Source: Heracleum sosnowskyi (lineage: Eukaryota > Streptophyta > Magnoliopsida > Apiales > Apiaceae). From it: DNA of 64,000 nucleotides. Shown here piece by piece: positions 33,566 through 45,229 of this stretch. A program made the translations under genes and the position numbers. The notes under the pieces were generated by a model. It was given only the letters and a program-made list of their open reading frames with translations. It was not told the origin of the DNA and did not search any database. The stretch covers positions 117,948,674 through 118,012,673 of the forward strand of contig CM061243.1 of NCBI GenBank assembly GCA_030848705.1, given 5' to 3'. The number at the start of each line of letters is the position of its first letter. The first letter of the stretch is position 1.

Positions 33566-34578
33566 AAGAAACAAACCCTAGAGATCGGGAGGAGAGACAC
33601 ATATTACGTATTATTTACGGAGTTGTAAAGCACGAAGAACCAAGGAAGAAGATCGTTTTCAATTTATTTCTTGTATTCTTTCATGCTTGTGGATGCTTGG
33701 ATTTGGTGTACTCTTAAAAACCCTTGATATTTATAACAGTTATAATTCGTTTTCTTCTATCATGTTTACATTAGAACCCATGGTGACGATTAGTTTGATT
33801 ATGAACTAACTCGTTGTCATGGGGTTTTAGCGGAGTTATTCATGAAGTCTATTAGTTGAATTTTCTCGATGCCTATAGTGTGATTGATGTGATATCCTAT
33901 CATGGTTGTTTTAATTCGTTATAGGAGAGTAGCTAACTCCTGTAATTGTGTGTTAATTCTTATTGAAGCGAAAGTGGATCTAAGAGTTTAGAACTTGCCA
34001 TGCTAGCATAGGTTTATGCGTGAGAATATTATTCGTAATTAGTGTCGTAACTCTAACCGTTTTATGACGACTATGTGATCAATTGAATGCTTGTACTTCA
34101 ACCATTATGTTTTTAATCTTTATAGACATATAAGGACTAAGCATAATTGGGAGACTAAGTGATTTCTATCTTAATTGTGGATATTATTTAGGATGGTATT
34201 GGTACAACGAAAGTTGGCTTATATCAGTTTTGTGTGTTCGATCAGGTATTAATAAATCACATGAAAAGGCTAGAGAATTGGAAACTATAGATGGATTGTT
34301 TAATGAAGTTAGGATCCCATGTTTTCTCTGCATAAGTAATTCGATTCCAAATCTTGTTAGTTAATTAATTCTTAGTTTATTAAATTGCTTCATAGTTAAT
34401 CTTAGTTATTCAAAACCCTATTTTGTTAATTGTCTTAGCAGTGAATAAAAACCATACATTGTTGCATAGGTACAAAACTATAATAACCAAGCAGTCTCTG
34501 TGGGAACGAACTCTACTTATCTCTATATTACTCGTGACCACGTGCACTTGCGTGTTGAGTTTGGTCGTAACAAGTTTT

Positions 34579-34596
34579 TGGCGCCGCTGCCGGGGA
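34579..34596 (+). other. Primer binding site, tRNA-Asp type
   Basis: TGGCGCCGCTGCCGGGGA lies 6 bp inside the 5' LTR. It is the standard Athila primer site apart from the C at position 9, where T is more usual. Confidence 0.85.
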
Positions 34597-34714
34597 CTGC
34601 GGTTTTATTTGTTTAGTTTTAGTATTTACCATCAGTGGTCATTAAAGTTCGGTGACTAGGACGTTTCTCACCAAATTTTCTAGTTGGTGAATTTCAGGTA
34701 CTTATTGAGAGTGT

Positions 34715-37700
34715 ATGCGTACACGAGCTCGAGCACGTAGAGAAGAATTAGCAAGAAGAGAAGAACTAGCACGAAGGAAACTTGACTTTGAGAACATCAG
34801 TGTGGAAAACAATCTTGAATCAGAAGAAGATATGGCAGATGAATCACAACCAGCGAAGGCTTTGAGTGAATTCTCTCAGCCAAAGGTGGAGGACATTCAT
34901 ACCAGCATTGTTCGTCCAGCTATTGGGGCGAATAACTTCGAGCTTAAGCCAAACATCATTCAGATGATTCAGAATACGGTTCAGTTTGGGGGTAGTCCTG
35001 CTGAAGATCCCAATGCTCATATTAGGGACTTCCTGGAAATCTGTGATACCTTCAAATTCAACGGAGTTACAGATGACGCAATCAGATTGAGGCTATTTCC
35101 CTTCTCTCTTAGGGATAAAGCCAAGAGTTGGTTACATTCTATGCCGTCAGGATCTATTAGGACATGGGCAGATTGTGCTCAAAAGTTCTTGACGAAGTAT
35201 TTCTCCATGGCGAAGACAGCAGCTTATAGGAATTCTATTTCTCAGTTTGCTCAGCAACCCCAGGAATCTTTGGGGGAAGCTTGGGAAAGGTACAAGGAGA
35301 TATTGGCACGTTGTCCTCATCATGGAATGCCGGATTGGATGATAATCAGCAATTTCTATAATGGGTTGGGAGCTCAGTCCAGGCCTATGTTAGATGCAGC
35401 ATCTGGAGGTGCGCTATGGGCAAAAAGCTATGAGGATGCCTATAATCTTATCGAGATGATGGCAGCCAATGAGTTTCAGAATCCTACTCAACGCTTGCCA
35501 CCTGCTAAAGTGGCTGGAGTACTTGAATTGGATGCAGCTACTGCTATTGCTGCTCAACTCAAGGCGTTGACAATGAAGGTAGATTCCCTTTCTAATCATG
35601 GGACTAACCATGTTGCTATGGTGTGTGAATTGTGTGCAGGAGCTCATGACACGAATCTGTGTGCTATCTCATCTGAATCAGCACAGTTTGTTAGTAATTT
35701 TCAAAGAGCTCAGCAGCCAGTGCCTAATGCTTATCATCCCAACAATCGGAATCATCCTAACTTCAGTTGGAGCAATAATCAGGGTGGTGTTCAGCAACCA
35801 CAGAATCAGCAGTTCAATGCAAGGCCATATAATCAGAACTATCAACCACCACCTTATGCTCCAAGGCAACCATTCAATCCACCGGGATTTCAACCATCTC
35901 AAGGGAATTCTTTTAATCAGTCTGAGAAGTCTGAACTGGAAGAGCTGCGAATGATGTACAAGAGTCAGGCGGTGTCCTTGAAAACTTTAGAGAATCAGAT
36001 TGGCCAACTAGCCAATGCATTGCTGAACCGTCAACCAGGAACGCTTCCGAGTGACACAGAGATGAATCCAGGCAAGAAAGATCACAAGGAACAGGTCCAG
36101 GCAGTAACCTTACGATCGGGGAAGATTCTACAAGGTCAGAACGAAGAAAATTCAGCCGAGGAAAAAAATGATAATCTTGACGTTGGGTTCGATTCCGTTC
36201 CTGATTTGGTACCTAATGCTACTCCCTCGACTCCTAAAACTGTTAGGACTGATAATTCTCAGAAGGAAGCAGAAGAAAAGGTGTTTCCACCTCCTCCATT
36301 CCCAAAACGAGTTCAAAGGCAAAAGTTTGACAAGCAGTTTGCTAAGTTCTTGGATGTCTTCAAGAAGCTTCAAATTAACATACCATTTGCAGAGGCTCTT
36401 GAGCAAATGCCGAGCTATGCGAAGTTCATGAAGGGCATTCTTTCGAAGAAATTGAAACTTGAGGAGCTAGAGACAGTTGCATTAACGGAAGAATGTAGTG
36501 CCATCTTGCAACAAAAGTTGCCACCTAAGTTGAAGGATCCTGGAAGTTTCACTATTCCGTGTACTATTGGAGATCTATCATTCAGCAAATGCTTGTGTGA
36601 TTTGGGTGCAAGTATTAATCTCATGCCCTTATCAGTTTTCATGAAGCTTGGTCTTCCAGAACCAAAGCCAACTTCTATGACTCTGCAACTTGCGGACCGT
36701 TCAGTTACTTATCCTCGAGGAATAATTGAGGATGTTTTGGTGAAGGTCGACAAGCTTATCTTTCCAGCCGACTTTGTTATTCTTGACTTTGAAGAAGACA
36801 AGAAGATCCCTATCATCTTGGGACGACCATTCTTGGCTACAGGTCAGACTCTGATTGATGTCCAAAAGGGAGAACTCACTATGAGGGTGCACGATCAAAA
36901 TGTCACCTTTAATGTTTTCAATGCAATGAAGCTTCCAACTGACGAGGAAGTGTGTTTTAAAATTGATATGGTGGACAAGGTGGTTAACTCCGCAACTCAA
37001 CACTTGATCAAACCTGATGTGTTGGAAAGAGTTCTTGCTAACGACCTGGTGATTGAGAACGAAGAGGAGGAAGAACACTTGCAATATCTTAATGCATCTC
37101 CATGGAAGAAGTTTAAGATTCCGTTTGAATCTTTGGGGTTGTCAGAGCTGAAGAAGTCTCATGTTAGACTTAAGCCGTCTATCGAGGAAGCACCTACATT
37201 GGAACTTAAGCCATTGCCTGAACATCTAAGGTATGCCTATCTTGGCGACTCTTCTACCTTACCTGTTATTATATCATCTAAGCTTTCAGGCATGGAAGAG
37301 GAAAAGCTATTGCGAATTCTAAGGGATTTCAAATCAGCCATTGGGTGGACCATAGCAGACATCAAGGGTATTAGTCCTTCTTACTGCATGCACAAAATTC
37401 CTTTGGAAGAGGGAGCTAAACCTACAGTTGATAATCAAAGGAGACTGAATCCTGTCATGAAGGAAGTTGTGAAGAAGGAAATTCTTAAATGGCTTGATGC
37501 ATGCATTATCTATCCGATCTCTGATAGTTCTTGGGTGAGTCCGGTGCAATGTGTGCCTAAGAAGGGGGGCATGACAGTGGTGACTAATGAAAAGAACGAG
37601 CTCATTCCTACTCGAACAGTAACTGGTTGGAGGATTTGCATGGATTATCGAAAGTTGAACAAGGCCACTCGGAAAGATCACTTTCCACTTCCGTTCATTG

Positions 37701-40102
37701 ATCAGATGCTCGACAGACTGGCTGGACATCAGTACTATTGCTTGCTTGATGGGTATTCTGGTTACAATCAGATTTGCATAGCGCCCGAGGATCAAGAGAA
37801 GACTACATTCACTTGTCCATTTGGTACATTTGCATTCAGACGTGTTTCTTTCGGGTTGTGTGGAGTACCAGCTACTTTTCAGAGATGCATGATGGCCATT
37901 TTTTCTGACATGATTGGAAGTAATGTGGAAGTATTTATGGACGATTTCTCAGTCTTTGGGGGTTCTTTCGATGAGTGCTTGGAAAACTTGAGTTTGGTTC
38001 TAAAGCGTTGTGTGGAGACAAATCTTGTTCTAAATTGGGAAAAGTGCCATTTCATGGTACAAGAAGGTGTCATTCTGGGACACAAGGTTTCGTGTAAAGG
38101 TTTGGAAGTTGACAAAGCAAAGGTGGCAACTATTGAGAACCTCCCTGCCCCTGTTTCAGTCAAGGGTATTCGCAGCTTTCTTGGTCATGCGGGGTTTTAC
38201 AGGCGTTTCATAAAGGATTTCTCAAAAATTTCTAAGCCACTGTGCAATCTCTTGGAAAAAGATGTTCCGTTCAAGTTTGATGAGTCTTGTTTACAGGCAT
38301 TCGAGATCTTGAAGAAGAAATTAATTTCGGCTCCAGTGATTACAGCTCCTGATTGGAGCCAACCATTTGCTTTGATGTGCGATGCTAGTGATTTTGCGCT
38401 TGGGGCCGTTCTAGGCCAAAGGAAAGAAAAGGTGTTTCATGTTATTTATTATGCAAGCAAAACTCTTAATGATGCTCAGATGAATTACACCACCACTGAG
38501 AAGGAACTACTTGCTATTGTCTACGGGTTTGAAAAGTTTCGCTCTTATCTGCTTGGTACTAAGGTGACAGTGTATACGGATCATGCTGCTATTCGCTATC
38601 TCTTGGCGAAGAAAGATGCTAAGCCAAGATTGATTCGTTGGGTTCTTCTGTTGCAAGAATTTGACGTGGAAATCAAGGACAGAAAGGGGACGGAAAATCA
38701 GGTAGCTGACCATCTCTCTAGATTGGAAGATCATGGGAAGTCACCTAAAGATAATACGGTTATTAATGAGTTTTTTCCGGATGAGCAACTATTCAGTGTG
38801 GAAGATGTTGAACCATGGTATGCCGACATTGTGAATTATCTAGTAAGTAACATCTTACCACCTGAGCTCTCTTATGCTCAAAAGAAGAAATTCTTACATG
38901 ATGTCAAGCAGTATATTTGGGATGAGCCGTTTTTGTTCAAGCAAGGAGTTGATCAGATTATTAGGCGTTGTGTTCCTTACAGTGAGACCGAGGCTATTCT
39001 TAGTGATTTTCATGCTACAGCTTATGGAGGCCATTATGCGGGTGAAAAGACAGCCACACGTATTCTGCAAGCAGGTTTCTATTGGCCGACTCTATTCAAG
39101 GATGCTCATCAGTTTGTGTTGAGATGTGATCGATGTCAACGAGTTGGTAATATTTCTCGTAGGGACGAGATGCCGCTTAATGTCATGTTGGAGGTAGAGA
39201 TCTTTGACGTGTGGGGAATTGACTTCATGGGACCGTTCATTCCGTCATGTGGTAATCAGTATATTCTGTTAGCTGTGGATTATGTGTCTAAGTGGGTGGA
39301 GGTAAAGGCACTTCCGACGAATGATGCTAAGGTGGTGCTTAATTTCCTTCACAAGAATATTTTTACTCGGTTTGGCACTCCATGAGTTATCATCAGTGAT
39401 GAAGGTACGCACTTTTGCAATCGGAAGTTTACATCTCTTATGGCACGCTACAATATCAATCATCGAGTTGCTACAGCTTATCATCCTCAAACCAATGGGC
39501 AAGCTGAAGTGTCTAATCGTGAAATTAAACGGATTCTTGAGAAGGTGGTAAGTCCTTCTAGGAAGGATTGGGCTTTGAAGCTTGATGAAGCAGTGTGGGC
39601 TTATCGGACAGCCTATAAAACGCCTTTGGGAATGTCACCATTTCAGCTTGTGTATGGAAAAGCATGTCATCTTCCAGCTGAGTTAGAACACAAGGCTTAT
39701 TGGGCGTTGAAGAAGCTGAATTTTGATCTTGCAGCAGCAGGTGAAAAGCGTATGGTTCAGTTGAATGAAATGGACGAGTTTCGATTGCAAGCTTATGAGA
39801 ACAACAAGCTATATAAAGAGAAAGTCAAAAGGTGGCATGATCGTCGGTTGGTTCTTAAGACATTTGTGCCCGGGCAATTGGTGTTGTTGTTCAACTCTCG
39901 ACTTCGGTTATTTCCTGGAAAGTTGAAGTCACGTTGGTCAGGTCCATTCTCAGTTAAAACAGTTTTTCAGCATGGAGCAGTGGAGATTTTTGACAAGTCT
40001 CCGGACCAGTCGTTCAAGGTCAATGGTCAGCGGTTAAAGCCATATTTTGGAGAGAAGTTGAATCGCGAAGTTGAGACCGCGGTTCTAATTTGCACAACGT
40101 AA
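34715..40102 (+). pseudogene. Athila gag-pol polyprotein, one nonsense codon in integrase
   Basis: The frame opens at ATG 34715 (MRTRARARREELARREELAR) and runs 1556 codons to a TGA at 39383-39385. It then stays in frame to the true end at 40102, 1795 codons in all. Domains: retrotransposon gag at about residues 75-250; a degenerate Cys/His motif (CELCAGAHDTNLC) near residue 305; aspartic protease with CDLGASINLMPLSV near residue 630; RT with WRICMDYRKLN near 970 and the catalytic FMDDF near 1075; RNase H (CDASDFALGAVLGQ) near 1225; integrase zinc-binding HH-CC near 1430 and DDE core from about 1490. The TGA falls just before the second catalytic Asp (SDEGTHF), so the protein lacks a working integrase unless read through. 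The nonsense codon is consistent with a CGA to TGA change. Confidence 0.93.
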
Positions 40103-40145
40103 GGAGATGGAGCTATGTCAAGCTCATGACTCAAAAAGAGCGCTT

Positions 40146-40163
40146 AGTGGGAGGCAACCCACT
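40146..40163 (+). other. Conserved stem-loop downstream of integrase
   Basis: AGTGGGAGGCAACCCACT forms a 6 bp stem with loop AGGCAA, 44 bp after the gag-pol stop and preceded by AGCGCTT. GCGCTT...GGGAGGCAACCC is, to my knowledge, a recurrent motif of Athila elements at this place. Its role is unknown. Confidence 0.6.
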
Positions 40164-40181
40164 TGTTTGTGTGATTGTTTC

Positions 40182-40183
<2 letters not shown>

Positions 40184-40217
<34 letters not shown>

Positions 40218-40380
40218 GAAAAAAAAATTTCAGCAGAAGTCCTGGCGCGGCAGCGCCGTGCTGCAGTACATTTCTGGCGCGGCAGCGCCGTGGCGTCTGC
40301 TGAGAAAAAAAAGTTGAAAAAAAAAAATAGAAAAGTTGAAAAAAAAAAAAAACAGAAAATTGAAAAAAAAAAAAAAAGGA
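40184..40380 (+). repeat. Poly(A)-rich tract with two GGCGCGGCAGCGCC copies
   Basis: Long A runs (40184-40215, 40316-40378) surround two more copies of the 14 bp GC-rich motif, at 40244 and 40276. The same motif is in the LTR. It separates gag-pol from the downstream promoter-like region. Confidence 0.85.
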
Positions 40381-40399
40381 AGATTGTTGTTGTATTAGT

Positions 40400-40456
40400 G
40401 GCCCATTATCTAAACCCACTACCTATACCCACTAACCCTAAATTCTCTTTATAAAA
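40400..40456 (+). promoter_or_regulatory. Candidate internal promoter for the env-position ORF
   Basis: Within 60 bp are GGCCCA (site II-like, 40400-40405), TAACCCTAAA (telo-box-like, 40433-40442) and TATAAAA (40450-40456). They are followed by a CA/CT-rich, ATG-free leader of about 97 bp to the ATG at 40554. Site II plus telo-box plus TATA is a known plant promoter combination. Independent transcription of this ORF is my inference. Confidence 0.55.
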
Positions 40457-40553
40457 CCACATCTCATAGCCCTACCTATACAACTTACACATACACTACT
40501 TACGAATCTCACAAATTCTCAAACACTCTAAACACTTTCTTCCATTCAATTCA

Positions 40554-41474
40554 ATGGCATCAAAGCGACAACGGGTTGTAATTGGTGGTGGTAGTGAGGG
40601 CGCTAGTGGTAGTGGGGCTGGTGGAAGGCACCCTCGTTCTTCTTCTTCATCTGATTCTGGGGGAGCCAATGGTGGACCTCAATTTGTTTCCAATGAGGCT
40701 CGTGAGGCGTATAACGAGTTGTTGGGGCGTACTATTGCCCGTGAGAGAGGTCTTTTGCCCACGGCATCGGATGGGTATATGTTGGAGAATATTGCGGAGA
40801 GAGGTTGGGAGCTATTTTGTGAGGCTCCGGAGCCGGTTCCGATGACGGTGGTTCGCGAGTTTTATGTGAATGCTAGTGTGGATAGGAATGGAATTAGCCA
40901 AGTTCGTGGGTTTCGTGTGGATTATCGGCCACGTGCTATTCGTCGTGTTCTTGTTCTTCCGGCTCGTAGGAGGAATCAAGAGGATTGGTCAGGGAGGACT
41001 CGCGAAACTGTGGACCTTCAGGATATTATTCAGCGGTTGTGTGTTCCAGGGACGGAGTGGACTTTGAGGCGTGGCACTACTGAGCCAACGTCGTTTATGT
41101 CGACGGCGCTGAATCAATATGCGCGTACTTGGCACTTGTTCATTTGTGCTAACCTCATGCCTACTAGGCATTCTAATGAGGTGACAGTTGAGAGGGCTAT
41201 TTTGTTGTTTGCTATTTGCAGCCGAGAGTTTGTGGATGTTGGTAATTTGATCCACCAGGGGATTATCCGTTTTATGCAAGGGAGTACCACTGCGGCGATA
41301 CCTTATGGTTCGGTTATTGCTAGATTGGCTAGGGATAGTGGTGCTCTTTGGTCAGCAGAGGAGGTTGTGCAGCAGCCACAGGCAGCCTTGGATCATCAGA
41401 GTATAATGAGGTTGAATGTGTGGGATGGCGGTGAGCCGGATTGGTGGGGTCTTGGTTATGTAGTTGAGGGACAA

Positions 41475-41515
<41 letters not shown>

Positions 41516-41759
41516 GGGGGGAGAACCTCAGGATGGAGGTTCTCTTATTAGTCAGAGGCAGTATCGGAGATTGACGAGGCGTATCGATGCGGTGCACGAT
41601 ATGCAGGCAGGTTTTAGAGCAGATTTTGGTCAGTTTGCACAGGCTTTGAGCACGGCTCTGCGTGCAAGTGGAGTGGACGTGATTTTTCCGTCCTTTGGAG
41701 CTGGCGCTGTCTATCCGCCACCGGACACTCCTAATGGGAGTGGTTCGGAAGACGAGTAG
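40554..41759 (+). CDS. Athila env-position ORF, plant transposon protein type
   Basis: An intact 401-codon ORF starts at ATG 40554 (MASKRQRVVIGGGSEGASGS). A Gly/Ser-rich N-terminus is followed by a region at residues 45-290 with ERGWELF, VREFYVNASV and YARTWHLFICANLMPT. This pattern is typical of the Athila second ORF, often listed as a putative plant transposon protein. A polyglutamine tract (16 Gln) and an acidic C-terminus (SGSEDE) follow. No signal peptide or hydrophobic membrane span is visible, so an envelope role is not supported by the sequence; the name env-position is only about its place after pol. The ORF is unbroken, matching the young age of the element. The upstream TATA region may drive it separately. 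Confidence 0.85.
41473..41515 (+). repeat. CAG microsatellite coding for polyglutamine
   Basis: A CAG run with two CAA interruptions encodes sixteen consecutive Gln in the env-position ORF. Length variation between copies of the element is likely at such a tract. Confidence 0.9.
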
Positions 41760-41810
41760 GTATGCTTTGCACTCTTTTTATTCTTACCTTCAATGTGGGC
41801 ATTGAAAATT

Positions 41811-41828
41811 TTAAGTTTGGGGGTGGGG
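41811..41828 (+). other. Internal polypurine-like tract 1
   Basis: TTAAGTTTGGGGGTGGGG begins about 50 bp after the env-position ORF. Its first 15 bases are identical to the terminal polypurine tract at 52673-52687. Confidence 0.65.
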
Positions 41829-42931
41829 ATGAAAGGTGCAGTTGTATATTAGTTGTATTGCATATTAGGAGCATTTGTGCATGATTAGTTAATTTCATGT
41901 TAGTTTAGAGCATTTTGTTACATGTTAGTTTAGAGCATATAGGACATTCGGTTATTTTGTTAGTTATGTGCATTTAGTTGCATAAGCATGGCATGCATTT
42001 TCATGATCCCTTAGGACGAGCTATTTCTGTTTGGCAGGTAGATGTTGATTTGAGTGTGGTAATCATGAATAGAGGGTTGATTTAGAGTTTCTATGAAATT
42101 GACATGCATGTTGTGGGGACAAAAACAATTACACAACTCATTGTTTGCTTCTGGGCTAGATTGGGGGTCATGCTTGTTTGGAGGTTTTGAGGTTTAATTA
42201 CTTGGTTATATTAAGAATGTTCTTTATTCTCTTGATAACGTAAGAGCACTAAAGTATAAGTTTGGGGGGAAACAGGATTTTCATGCTAGTTGTTTGTGTT
42301 TATGGCTAGGTGTCAAACGGCTAGTAGCCGGCTCATATTTATATGAGTAGTCTAGGGTTGGAATTGAGAATTCTCATTCCAGATTGTAGAAAAAAAAAAA
42401 AATTCATTGAAAAAAAAAAGAAGAGAAAAAAAGAAAAGAGAAAAAAAAAGGAGTCATGTAAATAGTTAAATGCAAAATTAACCATGAGTGAGCTCTTTAA
42501 TACTCGAGTAAGTAAGTCTGAGGGGACTTAGTCCTAGTGACCTAATGCTTTTATAGTCTGGGATCCACTGACCTAACACTCGCTACATGGGTATTATTGT
42601 ATAAGCCTTTTGGGGTCTCACTCATTGCACGGTTAAGTAAGCATATGTGTTGTGAATAGTAGTATGTGTCGTAGTAATAAAGCATGAATTCCTGGTTATC
42701 CTGAATGAGTATGGAGGTGTCTCGAAGTTATGATGTGTCTACCGTTCATTTTTTTTATAAACTTGTGATTGCCTTGACTAAGAATCGGTATGATTTTTGA
42801 TCTAGTGTTAGGAGTATATCTGATGAGTATCGCACACACCACATTCCTATGCATGTATTGTTAGTATACGGGAATTTAGTCGAGCTCTGTTTGGAAGTTG
42901 TTGCATGATTTGAGATGTTTGCCTAATGAAT
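41829..42931 (+). other. Athila noncoding 3' region, left part
   Basis: No ORF of note. It contains repeated TTAGTTTAGAGCAT strings near 41900-41940 and an A/G-rich low-complexity run at 42389-42452. The region is cut at 42931 by the inner Tekay insertion, with TGAAT duplicated. Confidence 0.75.
42258..42269 (+). other. Internal polypurine-like tract 2
   Basis: AAGTTTGGGGGG, a second near-copy of the terminal tract, inside the noncoding 3' region. Confidence 0.55.
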
Positions 42932-45194
42932 TGTAACACCCCCATCTATATCTAAATGAGGGGCTACTTAGTAAACCTTAAACCTGCAAACAGAGCACTA
43001 AAATAATTTCTAAATAATAATTAAACAGTCTAATAATCTCCAAGATAATATTAAACCTCCAAAACGGTTCAAAGCAATAAATATGAAAACCAAAATGTCT
43101 AAAATAATATTCAAGTCTAAATAGCGATAGAAGTCTGCAAATCCTAATCAATGATATAAAGGGTGCTCTCCATCACACAGTCCCAGATTCCCCTAAGCAC
43201 CTGCCAGAAAAAGAATACGGCATGAGCCAATTGCCCAGTACGGATTTGGAATACAGTTTATAAAACAGAAAACAGATATTGATATTTGACAGTGTATAAT
43301 AAAAAATTTATTTTAAAATAAATATGGCTGAAGCAACGAGGGGTTAAGATATATTATACCGAGATCAGAACAAAACAGATACAAATACACACATCATAGG
43401 GTACCTAATGTGTGCAACAAGCCGGATAACGTGTACGGCATATACAACGTCACCGTCAAATCACAAATCACAAATCATAAATTCTGGGTGCACCCACGTA
43501 TCCTGAAACAAATATCAAATGCGCAAAAGCTCGCCTCCTGAGCTATCAGAACAGAAGGATACGCCATGACCAATCACACTGCCATGGAAGTGTCATGTCA
43601 CTGGTGCCGCAATGACATGGCTGTAGTACCCCTACAGCTGGTTAACTCGGTATACCCTATATCACTAAGGGTTCAAATAACAAATTTCGCAAAACCTTTA
43701 AAATCATAGAAACAGATATTTTCAATATTTCCAACAGATATAAAATATACGCAATATCAGAAAATTGTAGAAACAGATATTTAAATATTTCGAAACAGAT
43801 ATAAAAATATTTTCAGAGTCAGAACAAATTTTCAGAATCAAAATGATTAAAACCAAACGAACATATTTGAGATCAAAACGAATTTAATTTAAATATTACT
43901 AAGAAGAGTAGCGCTGAATAAAAGAGGAGAGAATCCGTACCTCGAAAATAGAAACTAAAATACTAACGAAATCCGCAAATGATCAGCTAAACTCTCGACC
44001 CCCGATCTAAATTACAAAAGATAATTTATTATTAATAATTGTATTCTTTTCACAGGTTCTTACATAATTTTAAAGACTTGCTTATTACTCAAATATATGT
44101 GACAATATACTACTACTCTCGGCAATAGTAGTTTTTAAAACAGGTAAGATGCTTTCTGATTTTAATCTTGGCCAGAAACTCACCGTAGTCTTGTACTAAC
44201 TTAACAACCAAATACATATAAAGTAGTGATAAGAAAATGCATGGGTGTGCTAATAGATATTATAATAATATTAGAACTTGATTTAGCCCGGCAACACAAA
44301 CTAAAATCTTTGAATTCATATAACCTGAGTAGGTGACCAGCAGTACACGCATGTGAATTAATATTATATATATTTGAACAACGGTTGCCATACTAAGATT
44401 ACTGTAAAATCACAAACATGTGTAAAAAGAGATCTCACGTAGATTAAATATTCATATATAAAATAATCATTTTTGTTACACCATAAAAGTTAAAATATGT
44501 AATTATATAATAATTAACAAAATATGCAAATTATTAATTACACGAATATAAAACATAAAAGAATCACTATCGGCAATATAGAGTAGATACAAAACATTAT
44601 CACAATGAATTTTAAAACCTGGCCATAAAATCAGTTTACACGAAGTATAGGATACATACACATAATAATTATCAAATCGTAATCAAGTATGAAAAATTAA
44701 ATAATAACAGTTAAGATTCAAAACTTGCTTTTAGGCTAGTTGTCAACATTAGAGCCACAAAACACAGAAATCAATAAGCATACATAATCGACTAGGTCAA
44801 TAAATTATACAATAAAACTTTCAAGCAAATTACATGGTTATTAATCTCCTCACTAAAATTTAAGACAACAAGCAATCATCGGACAACCAGAGCAGGTATC
44901 TATAACAAAATTATTAAACAAAATACCTTAACGCCTCTCTAATGAATTTAGGATAGGGCCTCGGTCTCTTCTTTTCCTTCGTCTCTTTCTCACCTCGGCG
45001 GCTCGTACTAACTCTTTTTTTTTATTTTAGGTTTTGTGTTATGTGAAAGACAAAGTAAGACCCGTATGTTTTTATATATGGCCACAAACCATCGATTACT
45101 GAGTTTTTTTTTTTTTTTTTTAAATCTTTTCTAATTAATAATTATGTTTATTCGTAGTTTATTATTATTATTATTAAAAACCACGTATATTACA
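42932..45194 (-). repeat. 3' LTR of the inner Tekay (left copy)
   Basis: On the plus strand it runs TGTAACACCCCCATC to CGTATATTACA. Read on the element strand it starts TGTAATATACG and ends GGGGGTGTTACA. A minus-strand TATATAAA is near 45072-45079. Confidence 0.95.
45072..45079 (-). promoter_or_regulatory. LTR TATA box (minus strand)
   Basis: The plus strand reads TTTATATATGGCC, that is CATATATAAA on the element strand, about 120 bp into the LTR. The same site in the 5' LTR, near 52304-52311, would drive transcription. Confidence 0.5.
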
Positions 45195-45214
45195 TATATA
45201 CCCCCTTAAAAAGG
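45195..45214 (-). other. Polypurine tract of the inner Tekay
   Basis: On the element strand the sequence TTTTTAAGGGGG then TATATA lies between the pol end and the 3' LTR. It is preceded by GGACGGAATCC, as in the decayed Tekay at 3550-3580. Confidence 0.75.
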
Positions 45215-45229
45215 ATTCCGTCCCCGGAA

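Larger units (their letters stand above)
33129..34572 (+). repeat. 5' LTR of the Athila-like element
   Basis: It begins TGATAAGTGGATATTTTATTC and ends GTTTGGTCGTAACA. It carries four copies of GGCGCGGCAGCGCC (33339, 33371, 33412, 33444), then a TATA box near 33557. The LTR matches the copy at 52688 except for GGCTGAACAG versus GGCTAAACAG. Confidence 0.95.

Noticed and set aside
42389..42452. A/G-rich run considered as a further polypurine tract or poly(A) tail
   Set aside because: Internal, low complexity, not next to an LTR and with no retroposon features around it.
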